Assembly: GCA_963822615.1 (NCBI GenBank)
Contig: CAWGIM010000027.1
Coordinates: forward strand, 1 to 64,000
From: Trebonia sp963822615
GTDB lineage: Bacteria > Actinomycetota > Actinomycetes > Streptosporangiales > Streptosporangiaceae
Direction: 5' to 3'
Length of the DNA: 64,000 nucleotides
The first letter of the stretch is position 1. Each line of letters starts with the position of its first letter. Position numbers and translations under genes: made by a program. Shown here piece after piece: positions 1 through 8,439 of this stretch. Under the pieces are notes generated by a model. It searched no databases. It was given only the letters and a program-made list of their open reading frames with translations, and was not told the DNA's origin.

Positions 1-151
1 TCACACGCTGGGTCAGTCATCACCCGATGCGGGATCTGCCAGCCGTAACTGTGAGCGGCTGTACCTGCATGCGCGCCGGTGGCGGCCGGCGGCCGGGCTG
101 GCTGGATCGGCGCCCGGAAACACGTCATGCCGGCACAAGGAGCAAAACGCC

Positions 152-820
152 ATGAGTAACCGCTTCACCAGCGAGTTGTGGACGGGCATCGGCGACATCT
201 ACAGCGCCATCCTGGTCCACCCTTTCCTCACCGGGCTGGCCGACGGCAGCCTGCCCCACGGCACCTTCGCGTTCTACGTTGTGCAGGACGCGCTTTACCT
301 GGGGCGGTACGCGCAGGCGCTGGCGGCGGTAGCCAGCAAGGCGCCAGACAACGCCGGGACCGAGATGTTCGCGCGCCACGCCGCGGACGCGGTCGCGGTC
401 GAGCGGGCGCTGCACGGCTCGCTGCTGGCCGACCTCGGTATCGACCCCGCCTCCGTCGACGCGGCCGAGCCCGCGCCCACGACTCTCGCCTACACCAGTT
501 ACCTGCTGGCGGCCGTCCATGGCGGGTCCTACGCTGACGGGATCGGCGCGGTCCTGCCGTGCTACTGGATCTACTGGGAGGTCGGCAGGGAACTGCTGCG
601 CCGCGGCTCGCCCGACCCGAGGTACCAGCGGTGGATCGACATGTACGGCGGCGAGGAGTTCGGCGAGTCTGTCCGCGCGGTGCTGGCCGTGGCCGATGAG
701 ATGGGGCCGCGCCTGGCGCCGCCCGAACGCGCGCGCGTCCGCCGGCACTTCCGGGTAACCAGCCGCTACGAGTGGATGTTCTGGGACATGGGGTACCGGG
801 AACAGACCTGGCCGATATGA
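152..820 (+). CDS. tenA: TenA-family aminopyrimidine aminohydrolase (thiaminase II)
   Basis: This is a 222-residue protein of normal TenA length. The family hydrolyses aminopyrimidines released from degraded thiamine and returns HMP to thiamine synthesis in the cytoplasm. The expected active-site residues are present: Asp46 in FYVVQDALYL, Cys137 in LPCYWIYWEVG, and Glu207 in the C-terminal YEWMFWD segment. The ATG at 152 has an AAGGAG ribosome site at 137-142. Bases 1-151 carry no TPP-riboswitch core that I can recognise and no other gene. No thiamine gene lies nearby, so it looks like a stand-alone salvage gene. Some TenA homologues act on other pyrimidines, so the substrate is inferred. Confidence 0.88.
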   Translation: MSNRFTSELWTGIGDIYSAILVHPFLTGLADGSLPHGTFAFYVVQDALYLGRYAQALAAVASKAPDNAGTEMFARHAADAVAVERALHGSLLADLGIDPASVDAAEPAPTTLAYTSYLLAAVHGGSYADGIGAVLPCYWIYWEVGRELLRRGSPDPRYQRWIDMYGGEEFGESVRAVLAVADEMGPRLAPPERARVRRHFRVTSRYEWMFWDMGYREQTWPI

Positions 821-944
821 CCGGTCGCGGGCAGCACGCCCTCACCTATCGGTGACCGCCGTGTTGCCCTGGTGCGGAAGCGGGCCAGGCTTGACGCCCG
901 GGCGAGCCACTTGGCTTGATGAACCCGCGGCCAGGCGAGCGCAC

Positions 945-978
945 TGCCGGCGGCAACCAATCAAAGCTGCCGCCGGCA
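945..978. repeat. 10-bp perfect inverted repeat, 14-nt loop
   Basis: TGCCGGCGGC at 945-954 is the exact inverse of GCCGCCGGCA at 969-978. It lies about 125 bp after tenA and has no T-tract, so it may be a weak terminator for tenA or only a structured spacer. The rest of 821-1179 holds no gene I can support. Confidence 0.4.
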
Positions 979-1179
979 CACAAGTCCCCAGCGCTCCGAG
1001 CAGCGCCAGACCGACCTGAGCTGCGCTTAACAGCGGACGAGTTCCCGGGTGACAATAGCCACGCCTATCGGCGGCTCAGCGCGCCATTGTTCCAAACTGC
1101 TGGTCGCGCAGTGCGCCTGGCTGTTCTGCCGCGGCCTGCGGAGAACCAGAGCTGAAATCGGCTTCCTCGATGAGGCTCG

Positions 1180-1525
1180 CTAGCCGACGAGTCTTGAGTG
1201 GGGCCGGCAGACCAGTTCCTGGGTGCGGCCGTCGAGGGTGCGGGACTCCTGCAGGTCGAGGTCGAGGTCGAAATCGCCGGCCGCCGCGAAGCCGGTTCGT
1301 CCCCCGTCTGGGCGGCGATCACCGGGAACACGGTGACCTGGATCCGGTCGACGAGGCCGGCGGCCCTGCAGCATTGACGAGACGACGGTGGTCGTACGCC
1401 GCGAGCCGATGATCGAGGAACTCGGGGCCCTGCTTGCCCCAGTAGCCGCCTCAGTCGCCGGGCGGCCCATAGGAAGCATTGCCATCGAGGCTGGTGAAGA
1501 TGTCGAAGGTATAAGTCGCGGTCAT
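1180..1525 (-). pseudogene. decayed dihydrofolate-reductase-family (RibD C-terminal-like) gene
   Basis: Reading the minus strand from ATG 1525 gives MTATYTFDIFTSLDG, then SYGPPGD, a TGA stop at 1453-1451, and GGYWGKQGPEFLDHRL. This is the N-terminus of the actinobacterial dihydrofolate reductase family proteins, with TGA where Trp is expected. Later fragments of the same family appear in shifted frames: TTTVVSSMLQG near 1385, DRIQVTVFPVIAAQTG near 1320-1350, and the C-terminal ESRTLDGRTQELVCRP near 1195-1240. The order is correct but large internal segments are missing. It has at least one nonsense codon, two frameshifts and two deletions, so it cannot make a working protein. Family assignment rests on recognised conserved strings. 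Confidence 0.72.
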
Positions 1526-1699
1526 GGCAATACTGACTCGTCCTTCACACCAAACTCATTGGTCCTGGTGACGAAAATATAGCCGAATGGTAAGGGCGTC
1601 GCTGCACTGTTGATCTTGAATTCGTAGTATTGTTCGAGTATCTACTTGATCGCGCCTGATGATGCGGACGCGGACTCGAACACTTCCACAGGGGGCTTC

Positions 1700-3790
1700 A
1701 TGGGCTGGCAGCCGGGCGCGGGGCAGGGGACGGGCGGGGAGCCCGGCCTGCCGTCCCCCGGCCCCGGCTCTGGTCCTGGCCCGGGCTCTGGTCCTGGCCC
1801 GGGCTCTGGTCCTGGTCCGGGCTCTGGCCCGGGCTCTGGCCCGGGCTGGCGGCACCCGGCGATGGCCGGCTTTACCCGGGGCGGCCGGTGGGATGCCTGC
1901 GCGCCGTCGGCCGCGCTGGCGGCCGCGCTGGAAGCGGCCGCGGGGCCGGGCTGGCGGTGCCCGGGGGCGTCGCACGACCAGCGGATCGGGCTGCTGCGCC
2001 GCTACCAGGCGATGGAAGCCTGGTCGGCGGCCGGCAAGCTCGGGGTGCTGCGGGACCTGATCCGCGAGGACGACGAGCCGCTGGCCGGCGGCTATCACGG
2101 TGACCTGCCCGACGGCTGGTCCCGGCCGCTGACCCACGAGGTCGCCCTGGCGCTGGCGATGCCGCCGCAGTCAGCCGAGAAGCTGATGTGGACCGCGTGG
2201 GACCTGCAGGTGCGCCTGCCGCGGACCGGGGAACTGCTCGCGGCCGGGGAGCTCACCTTCCCGAAGGCCCGCGCGGTCGCCGACGCCCTCGCCTCACTCT
2301 CGGAGGCCGACGCGGCCCGCGCCGAGGCGCTGATCGCCGGCGAGCTGCCGGGTAAGACCCACAGCCAGGCGGAGAAGCTGGCCGTGCAGGCCGCGCTGAC
2401 CGTCGACCCGGCCTCAGCCGCCCGCCGGCGGGAGGAGTCCGAGCGGAACCGGGCCCGGGTCTCCCTGCGCCGCGACCCGTCCGGGGCGGCGAGCCTGTCC
2501 GGCTACGACCTGCCGACCGACGAGTCGCTGGCCGCCTACGCCAGCGTCTGCGCCCGCGCGGCCCAGTACAAGGAGTCCGGGGTGTTCCCCGGGGTACGGA
2601 TGGACCAGTTCCGCGCGATGGCCTACCTCGACCTGATGAACGCGGTCACCGCCGAGCAGCGGATCGCGGCCGGGCAGCCCCCGGCCGGGCTGGGCGCGCC
2701 GAACGAGTACGGCCCGGAGGACGGCGGGGAGCCAGGCGACAGCCCGGACGACCCCGGCAACTCCGGCGGCGGCGCCCCCGACGATCCCGGGCCTGACGAC
2801 CCCGGCCCGGACGACTCAGGCCCGGACGACCCCGGCACCACGGGTGACAGCCCGGACGAGCCTGGCCCTGACGACCCTGACGACCCTGACAGCACTGACG
2901 GCGACCCTGGCGAGCCCGGTCCCGGGGCGCCGGAACCACCACCGACGACCACTCCCCCGGCCCCGCCGGCGGTACCGCCGCAGCAGCCCAAGCCCGCCGA
3001 CCTCATCATCCCCCTCGCCACCCTGCTCGGGCTGGCCGAGCGCCCCGGCGAGGGACACGGCCTCGGCCCCCTGGACCCCGGCCTGTGCCGCGCCCTGGCC
3101 GCCCAGGCCGCCGGTAGCCCGCACACCACCATCTGCCTTACCGTCACCGGCCCCGACGGCACCGCCATCGGGCATGGCTGTGCCCGCCCCGCCCGCAGTC
3201 GGCAACAAGCGCGAGCCGGACCACAGTACGGCCCGACCAGCCCGCCACTGACACAACTTCCAGCCCGCCTCAACCTCACCATCCCGGCATCGCGCCTGCG
3301 CGACCTCGCCGCGCCCAAGCTCGGGCCGCCCGGCTACCCGCCCCCGCCTTGGATCCCGCCGTGGGCCCTCACCCCCGCGCCCGTTTCAGGACCAGCCGGC
3401 GGTCACGGTGCGTGGCACCTCACCTTGCCCGGCGGTGCCACCCTGATCGTGAAACTTCAGCCGGTCCCGACCGAGGACTGCGACCACCGCCATCACACGC
3501 CCGCCTACCAGCCCGGCGACACCCTCCGTCACCTCGTTCAGGTCCGCGATTACGAGTGCACGTTCCCCACCTGCTCGCGGCACGCCAGGGAGTCCGACTT
3601 CGAGCACGCTGTTCCCCATGACAAGGGCGGCCCCACCTGCGCGTGCAATGCCGGCGCGAGAAGCCGCAGCTGCCACCGGGTCAAGCAAAGCAAGGGCTGG
3701 CACGTCACCCAGCCCCGACCCGGCTGGCACCAATGGCAGACCCCGGCCGGCCGCACCTACATCCAAGGCCCCAAGCGCTACCCCGCCTAA
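1700..3790 (+). CDS. DUF222-HNH endonuclease domain protein (13E12 repeat family)
   Basis: This large protein (about 696 residues from ATG 1700) has an N-terminal Gly/Pro/Ser repeat segment, a DUF222 domain over roughly residues 60-330, and a Pro/Asp/Gly-rich linker of about 80 residues. The HNH nuclease domain is near the C-terminus (YECTFPTC, then EHAVPHDKGGPTCACN, then CHRVKQ). The ATG at 1700 has a CAGGGGG site; a TTG at 1646 would add 18 residues. Such proteins are abundant in actinobacteria and often multicopy. Their role is unproven, although the HNH fold implies DNA cleavage. The stop overlaps that of the converging ALDH gene. A second family member lies at 51080-52684. Confidence 0.85.
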   Translation: MGWQPGAGQGTGGEPGLPSPGPGSGPGPGSGPGPGSGPGPGSGPGSGPGWRHPAMAGFTRGGRWDACAPSAALAAALEAAAGPGWRCPGASHDQRIGLLRRYQAMEAWSAAGKLGVLRDLIREDDEPLAGGYHGDLPDGWSRPLTHEVALALAMPPQSAEKLMWTAWDLQVRLPRTGELLAAGELTFPKARAVADALASLSEADAARAEALIAGELPGKTHSQAEKLAVQAALTVDPASAARRREESERNRARVSLRRDPSGAASLSGYDLPTDESLAAYASVCARAAQYKESGVFPGVRMDQFRAMAYLDLMNAVTAEQRIAAGQPPAGLGAPNEYGPEDGGEPGDSPDDPGNSGGGAPDDPGPDDPGPDDSGPDDPGTTGDSPDEPGPDDPDDPDSTDGDPGEPGPGAPEPPPTTTPPAPPAVPPQQPKPADLIIPLATLLGLAERPGEGHGLGPLDPGLCRALAAQAAGSPHTTICLTVTGPDGTAIGHGCARPARSRQQARAGPQYGPTSPPLTQLPARLNLTIPASRLRDLAAPKLGPPGYPPPPWIPPWALTPAPVSGPAGGHGAWHLTLPGGATLIVKLQPVPTEDCDHRHHTPAYQPGDTLRHLVQVRDYECTFPTCSRHARESDFEHAVPHDKGGPTCACNAGARSRSCHRVKQSKGWHVTQPRPGWHQWQTPAGRTYIQGPKRYPA
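1766..1848 (+). repeat. in-frame 18/12-bp tandem repeats (GPGSGP)
   Basis: Units of GGCTCTGGTCCTGGCCCG, followed by shorter GGCTCTGGCCCG units, encode a flexible Gly-Pro-Ser segment near the N-terminus of the DUF222-HNH protein. All unit lengths are multiples of three, so copy number can vary without breaking the frame. Confidence 0.8.
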
Positions 3791-5301
3791 GTCAGTCCGG
3801 GTACGAGGGCGGCATCAGCCGCGCTGACCCGGTGCGGGTCACGCGCCTCGATGATCGAGACGGTCTTGTAGCGGAGGAACTCGTCAATGCCGGCTCGGCC
3901 GCCTTCCTTGCCGTAGCCGCTGACACCGAGGCCGCCGAACGGGGTGTAGGGCAGGTTCTGGCGGGCTCCGTTCACGTAGACGCCGCCCGCCTTGAGCCGC
4001 TCGGCCAGGCGGTGGACCCGGGTCAGGTTGGTCGACTGGATGTTGGCGGCCAGGCCGTAAGCGGTGCTGTTGGCCAGCTCGACCGCCTCGTCCTCGGTAG
4101 TGAACTTGAAGATCAGCAGGACCGGGCCGAAGATCTCGACCTGGGCGATCTCATGGTCCGGGTCGGCGTCGACGATGACCGTGGGCTGGACGAAGTTCTT
4201 GCCGGCCAGCTCGCCGCCGGGCCGGCCGCCGCCGAGCACGACCCGCCCGGCGTTGTCGGCCCGGGCCCGGTCCAGCATGCCGCAGACGCGCTCGACGGCG
4301 GCCGCGTTGATCAGCGGGCCCACCTTGACCTCGGGGTCGAACGGGTCGCCGACCTTGTAGGCAGCGGCGACCTCGGTCACCAGGTCGACCACCTCGTCGA
4401 AGATGTCCGCGTGCACGATCAGCCGGGTGGGCAGGCTGCAGCCCTGCCCGGCCATCACCCCGATGCTGTCGGCGACGGCGCGCTCGGCGACTCCGCGCAG
4501 GTCCCCGGCGTCGGGGAAGACCAGGCTGCCGGTCTTGCCGCCGAGCTCGAGCAGCGCGGGCTTGAGCTGGTCGGCGCAGGCGCGGGCGATGTGCCGGGCG
4601 GCGGCCGGGCCGCCGGTGAAGCTGACCTTCTCCACCTTGGGGTGGGCGACCAGCGCGGCACCTGCCTCCGGACCACCGACCAGGATGCTGCACACCCCGT
4701 CGGGCACGCCCGCCTCCCGCAGCAGCCGCGCGTACAGGTCGGGTGCGAACGGGGTGAACTCCGACGGCTTGCAGACCACGCAGTTGCCCGCCGCCAGGGC
4801 GGGGATGACCTTCATGCCGAGCGAGACGATAGGACCGTTCCAGGTGACGATCGCGCCGATCACGCCGTACGGCTCGGGCGCGGTGTAGGAGAAGTAGCCG
4901 CGGGTGTCCAGGGTCGAGATCAGCTCGCCGGACAGCTTGTCGCACCAGCCCGCGTAGTAGCGGGTCCAGTTGATCGAGTTGTCAATGATCCGCTGCCCGA
5001 AGTGGGTCGGGGTGCCGCCGTCGAGTGCCATCAGCGCGGCGAACTCGTCCCGGCGCTCGTCCAGCAGGCCGGCGAACCGCATCAGCACGTCCCGGCGCCG
5101 CTCGGGCGCCCACCGGCGCCACGACTCGGCCTGCGCGGCCGCCAGCTCGACCGCCTCGTTCACCTCGGTCGCCCCGGCCAGCGGTATCTCCGCTTGCAGC
5201 TCGCCGGTGTACGGGTTGCGGTGCGGGTAGACGCCGCCGGAGCCGGCGTCGAGCACCTTGTCGCCGTAGCGGAGCTGAACCTGGGGCGCGGTGACGGTCA
5301 T
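3787..5301 (-). CDS. NAD(P)-dependent aldehyde dehydrogenase
   Basis: This 504-residue ALDH oxidises an aldehyde to an acid. The Rossmann/catalytic landmarks are VTWNGP (about 153), KPSEFTPFAP (178), FTGGPAA (228), the general base Glu252 in LELGGK, and the nucleophile Cys288 in GQGCSLPTR. A GAGGA site precedes the ATG. It lies 94 nt downstream of the SDR gene at 5396-6238 on the same strand, so an alcohol-to-aldehyde-to-acid relay is a reasonable inference. Its TAG stop (3787-3789) overlaps the TAA stop of the converging HNH gene. The real substrate is unknown. Confidence 0.9.
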   Translation of the reverse strand: MTVTAPQVQLRYGDKVLDAGSGGVYPHRNPYTGELQAEIPLAGATEVNEAVELAAAQAESWRRWAPERRRDVLMRFAGLLDERRDEFAALMALDGGTPTHFGQRIIDNSINWTRYYAGWCDKLSGELISTLDTRGYFSYTAPEPYGVIGAIVTWNGPIVSLGMKVIPALAAGNCVVCKPSEFTPFAPDLYARLLREAGVPDGVCSILVGGPEAGAALVAHPKVEKVSFTGGPAAARHIARACADQLKPALLELGGKTGSLVFPDAGDLRGVAERAVADSIGVMAGQGCSLPTRLIVHADIFDEVVDLVTEVAAAYKVGDPFDPEVKVGPLINAAAVERVCGMLDRARADNAGRVVLGGGRPGGELAGKNFVQPTVIVDADPDHEIAQVEIFGPVLLIFKFTTEDEAVELANSTAYGLAANIQSTNLTRVHRLAERLKAGGVYVNGARQNLPYTPFGGLGVSGYGKEGGRAGIDEFLRYKTVSIIEARDPHRVSAADAALVPGLT

Positions 5302-5355
5302 GGTGTCCTCTGCTGGTCATGGGACGGGCGGGGTTCGCCTGAGCTGGGGTGGAGC

Positions 5356-5385
5356 GGGTGAGCGGCGGGCGGGTGAGCGGCGGGC
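5356..5385. repeat. 15-bp tandem repeat (2 copies) after a stop codon
   Basis: GGGTGAGCGGCGGGC occurs twice in a row, starting 11 bp downstream of the stop of the SDR gene at 5396-6238. It lies in the spacer before the ALDH gene. It is one of several short duplications found at gene ends in this window. Confidence 0.8.
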
Positions 5386-5395
5386 GCGCCCGCCG

Positions 5396-6238
5396 TCAGC
5401 GGACGGTGAACCCCGCGTCAAGCGGTAGCTGGATGCCGGTGATGTAGGACGCCTCGTCCGACACCAGCCAGGCGACCGCGTCGGCGATGTTCTCCGCCTG
5501 CAGGATGTTGATCGGCAGCGCGTTCTGCATCGAGCTGATGGCGTTCTTGCCGCCCGCGGCCGCCTGGGCCATCAGCTTCTCCATGGCCGGGTTGACTGAC
5601 ATGCCGGTGGCCACCCCGGTCGGGTGGATGGTGTTCACCCGGATCATCTCGGGGGCGTACTGGTTGGCGAGTACCTGCATGAGGCCGACCAGGCCGCGCT
5701 TGGCGGCGGTGTAGGCGGTGGCGCCTGCCTGGCTGGTGCCGGTCCCCTTGATTCCCGAGGTCGAGCTGGTGATCACGACAGAGCCGCCCCGGCCGCCCGC
5801 GCGAATGGCCGGCAGCACTACCTCGACGGTGCGCCACACCCCGGTCAGGTTGACGTCGATGATGTCGGTCCAGGTCTGGTCGCGGTCGCCTTCGTCCTCG
5901 TCCGAGAGCCGGACGATGCCGGCGTTGGCCAGCAGCACGTCCACCCGGCCGAAGCGGTCGAGGCCGAGCGCGAGCGTCCGGCGCAGGTCGTCGTAGCTGC
6001 GGACGTCGCCCTTCTCGGCGACGATCTCGCCGCCGGCCGCCTCCACCAGCTTGGCCGTCTCCCGCAGGTCGTCCTCGCTCGCGTTGGGGTAGTTCATCGA
6101 GGCGATGTCGGCGCAGATGTCCATGCCGATGATGTTCATGCCCTTGGACGCCAGCTTGACCGCGTGTGCCCGGCCCTGGCCGCGGGCGGCCCCGGTAATG
6201 AACGCAACCTTCTTCACCGACGCGTTATCCGACACCAT
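5396..6238 (-). CDS. mycofactocin-coupled-type SDR oxidoreductase
   Basis: This 280-residue short-chain dehydrogenase has the nucleotide-binding motif TGAARGQGRAHA (residues 15-26), the DICADI string after beta-2, and the extra segment with YPNASEDDLRETAKLVE. These features mark the SDR subfamily that holds its nicotinamide tightly and recycles through mycofactocin in mycobacteria and relatives. The catalytic pair YxxxK is Y176/K180. The ATG at 6238 follows a GGAGG site. It is the first gene of a two-gene unit with the ALDH. Mycofactocin coupling is inferred from subfamily sequence; no mft gene lies in the window. Confidence 0.88.
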   Translation of the reverse strand: MVSDNASVKKVAFITGAARGQGRAHAVKLASKGMNIIGMDICADIASMNYPNASEDDLRETAKLVEAAGGEIVAEKGDVRSYDDLRRTLALGLDRFGRVDVLLANAGIVRLSDEDEGDRDQTWTDIIDVNLTGVWRTVEVVLPAIRAGGRGGSVVITSSTSGIKGTGTSQAGATAYTAAKRGLVGLMQVLANQYAPEMIRVNTIHPTGVATGMSVNPAMEKLMAQAAAGGKNAISSMQNALPINILQAENIADAVAWLVSDEASYITGIQLPLDAGFTVR

Positions 6239-6272
6239 CGTCGCCTCCAGCTAACCGAACGGCCACCCGCAC

Positions 6273-6328
6273 CGGGCATGAGCACCCGGGCATGAGCACC
6301 CGGGCCTGAGCACCCGGGCCTGAACACC
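6273..6328. repeat. 14-bp tandem repeat, four copies
   Basis: Two copies of CGGGCATGAGCACC, then CGGGCCTGAGCACC and CGGGCCTGAACACC, lie head to tail about 35 bp upstream of the SDR start. They sit in the roughly 290-bp divergent promoter region. Unit drift runs left to right. It may affect promoter spacing or bind a protein; nothing proves either. Confidence 0.85.
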
Positions 6329-6481
6329 GTGCACCGGCCAATCCTAATGGAAGCGCCTTAACTATGAAAGCCCGCTGGCGTCGGGCGATACTGGCGCCGA
6401 CCGCGCCCGGAGCGGTTCGACCGCCCACCCGGCATGAGCCCCGTGTACTGGCCCGATGCTTGCCCGGGCACGCCCCCGACG

Positions 6482-6497
6482 CTAACATTTTAGTTAG
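6482..6497. promoter_or_regulatory. CTAAC-N6-GTTAG inverted repeat in divergent promoter
   Basis: CTAAC (6482-6486) and GTTAG (6493-6497) form an inverted repeat in a short AT-rich patch 36-51 bp before the KAS III-like gene. The same half-site (GTTAGCT/AGCTAAC) recurs at 6249, 12488, 30556 and 30582. An operator for a shared repressor is inferred. Confidence 0.35.
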
Positions 6498-6529
6498 ATG
6501 TTTACAATAAGTGGACGATATGGAGCGGC

Positions 6530-6561
6530 AGTGTGGGGCTAGCACAGTGTGGGGCTAGCAC
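6530..6561 (+). repeat. 16-bp tandem duplication over the start codon
   Basis: AGTGTGGGGCTAGCAC is present twice exactly (6530-6545 and 6546-6561). The duplication covers the GTG start at 6533 and creates a second, out-of-frame GTG at 6549. A third GTG at 6563 is in frame. It makes start assignment uncertain by ten codons. Confidence 0.85.
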
Positions 6562-7621
6562 GGTGGGCCTAGGCGGCGAGCGGGACGTGACCCCGGCCGG
6601 GCTCGACATCCTCGGGATCGGCCTCGACATACCGCCCGCCACCGACACCCGCGCGCTGTGCCGGCTGGCCGGCGCCGACACGACGGGCTTCCGCGGCTGG
6701 GACCAGGTGTGCATCGCCCGGGAGGACGAGCACCCGAGCACGCTGGGGGCGGCCGCGTTGCGGGCCGCCCTGGCCGATGCCGGGGTCAGCCCGGCCGACC
6801 TGAGCATCGTCGTGTCAGCCGGGATGTCACGCGACTACCTGCCCTCCTGGTCGCTCAGCACCGAGGTGATGAAGGCGGCCGGGACCGGGCCGGCCGCCCT
6901 CGGCATCGACCTGACGGCCGGCTGCCTGGGCACGCTGGCGGCGCTCAACCTGGCGCACGGCTGGCTGACCGTGGCCGGCGGCGGCTACGCGGCGATCGTC
7001 ACCGCCGAGCGCTGGTCCTACACCGTGGACCGCTCGGCGAATTCCGCGATGTCGCTGTGGTCGCACTCGGACGGGGCCGGCGCGCTGGTGGTCGGGCTCG
7101 GCGGCGCCGGCGAGCACAGCACCGGCAAGCACGGCGCCGGCGAAACCAGGGGCGACCGCCCGCTCGCGGTCTACCGGGGGGCCGAGTTCGTTTCCGCGCC
7201 CGAGCTGAACGGCCGGGTACTGATCAAGTACGGCGGGACGCGCTACCCGGTCGCCCCGCCCGGGGTCAGCGCCACCAGCCGGACACTCAGCGCCAGCCGG
7301 GCGGAAACGGTCCGCGAGACCTACAAGGACAATTACCAGGCCGCGCTGACCGCGCTGACCAAGCGGTTCGGGGTGACGCCGACCCGCCTGGTGTGCAACC
7401 AGATCACCCCGGGCACAGTGCGGATGCTGACCCGGCTGACCGGCCTGCCGCCGTCCGCGGTGGTGGTCTCCGGTCACGACGTCGGCCACATCGGCCCGGC
7501 CGACATCATCGTCGGCCTCGACCGGCTGGTCCGCGCGGGCCAGCTCGACGGACCAGTGGGCGTCGCCTCGAGCACCCCGTACTCGTTCGGCTTCGGGCTT
7601 ATTACCCCGCCCGCCAACTGA
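6533..7621 (+). CDS. KAS III (FabH)-like thiolase-fold condensing enzyme
   Basis: This 362-residue protein has the thiolase fold of beta-ketoacyl synthase III. The acyl-accepting Cys131 sits in DLTAGCLGTLAALN. The positions that carry His and Asn in classical FabH appear to be changed: VCNQITPG aligns where HQAN is expected, and SGHDVGHIGPADI where the GNTS motif is expected. An altered acyl transfer or cleavage reaction is therefore more likely than fatty-acid initiation. It is followed 17 nt later by an enoyl-CoA hydratase, so a catabolic role is inferred. GTG 6533 has a GGAG site; GTG 6563 is a possible alternative. Confidence 0.75.
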   Translation: MGLAQCGASTVGLGGERDVTPAGLDILGIGLDIPPATDTRALCRLAGADTTGFRGWDQVCIAREDEHPSTLGAAALRAALADAGVSPADLSIVVSAGMSRDYLPSWSLSTEVMKAAGTGPAALGIDLTAGCLGTLAALNLAHGWLTVAGGGYAAIVTAERWSYTVDRSANSAMSLWSHSDGAGALVVGLGGAGEHSTGKHGAGETRGDRPLAVYRGAEFVSAPELNGRVLIKYGGTRYPVAPPGVSATSRTLSASRAETVRETYKDNYQAALTALTKRFGVTPTRLVCNQITPGTVRMLTRLTGLPPSAVVVSGHDVGHIGPADIIVGLDRLVRAGQLDGPVGVASSTPYSFGFGLITPPAN

Positions 7622-7638
7622 CAGGAGACACCAGGTTC

Positions 7639-8439
7639 ATGACAGACCCGACGTTCCGCCGCACCGAGGACGACGGCGTGCTCACCTTCACCTTCACGCG
7701 GGACGAGAAGCTGAACGCGGTTTCCCCGGAGATGCTCGACGGCCTGCGGGCGGCAGTCGACGACCTGGGCGAACGCGACGACATCAGGGTGCTGGTGATC
7801 GCGGCCGAGGGCCGGTACTTCACGGCCGGCATCGACCTGCGCGACAGCGGCGCGGGCGGCCGGCGGGGCTACGGCCCCGACGGCAGCTTCAGCCCGCGGC
7901 GGCTGCGCCGCGGCTACCGGAGCTGGCACCTGATCATGGACGAGCTTGAGGCGATCGAGAAGCCCTCGGTGCTCGCCGTGCACGCGCGCTGCCTGGGGGT
8001 GGGGCTGGAGATCGGCGCGTCGTGCGACTTCCGGCTGGCCGCCGCGAGCGCCAGCTTCGCCCTGCCGGAGCTGCCCGCCCTGGCCGTCATCCCCGGGTCC
8101 GGCGGCGTCAGCCGGGTAACCCGGCTGGTCGGGCCGCACTGGGGCAAGTGGCTGGCGTTCGGCGAGGAGGTCTCGGCCGAGCTGGCGCTCACCATGGGAC
8201 TGGTGCACGCGGTGTACCCGGACGAGACGTTCCGCGAGCAGGCGACCGCGTTCGCGCGCAAGCTGGCGGCCCTGCCGAGCGAGGCGGCCGGCGTGGCCAA
8301 GAAGGCGGTCGACATCGCCGCCAGCGTGGACCGCGACACCGCGCGCGACTTTGACCGCTACGCCAACACGGTGCTGCTCGCCTCGGACGAGCACCAGGCC
8401 AAGCTGAATGCGTTCAAGGAACGGGGAAAGCGCAAGTGA
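7639..8439 (+). CDS. enoyl-CoA hydratase/isomerase family protein
   Basis: This 266-residue crotonase-fold protein has an oxyanion-hole region at AAEGRYFTAGIDLRDSG (about 55-70) and at ARCLGVGLEIGASCDFRLA (about 116-135). The start ATG 7639 is preceded by ACAGGAGA. It probably hydrates or isomerises an enoyl-CoA intermediate. It lies 17 nt after the KAS III-like gene and overlaps the next gene by 4 nt (GTGA), showing a tight operon. The acidic catalytic residue at the usual second Glu position is not obvious, so isomerase, hydratase or hydrolase activity cannot be separated. Confidence 0.85.
   Translation: MTDPTFRRTEDDGVLTFTFTRDEKLNAVSPEMLDGLRAAVDDLGERDDIRVLVIAAEGRYFTAGIDLRDSGAGGRRGYGPDGSFSPRRLRRGYRSWHLIMDELEAIEKPSVLAVHARCLGVGLEIGASCDFRLAAASASFALPELPALAVIPGSGGVSRVTRLVGPHWGKWLAFGEEVSAELALTMGLVHAVYPDETFREQATAFARKLAALPSEAAGVAKKAVDIAASVDRDTARDFDRYANTVLLASDEHQAKLNAFKERGKRK

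Noticed and set aside
1..151. Possible TPP riboswitch before tenA
   Set aside because: The conserved CTGAGA and downstream pyrimidine-sensor boxes are not visible in the 151 bases available.
916..1155. 79-codon open frame after tenA
   Set aside because: No ribosome site, no family resemblance and arginine/proline-rich composition; it looks like a chance frame in GC-rich DNA.
3643..5361. 572-codon frame antisense to the ALDH gene
   Set aside because: It is the GC-rich shadow of the ALDH coding strand, with low-complexity Val/Gly/Asp/Arg composition and no motif.
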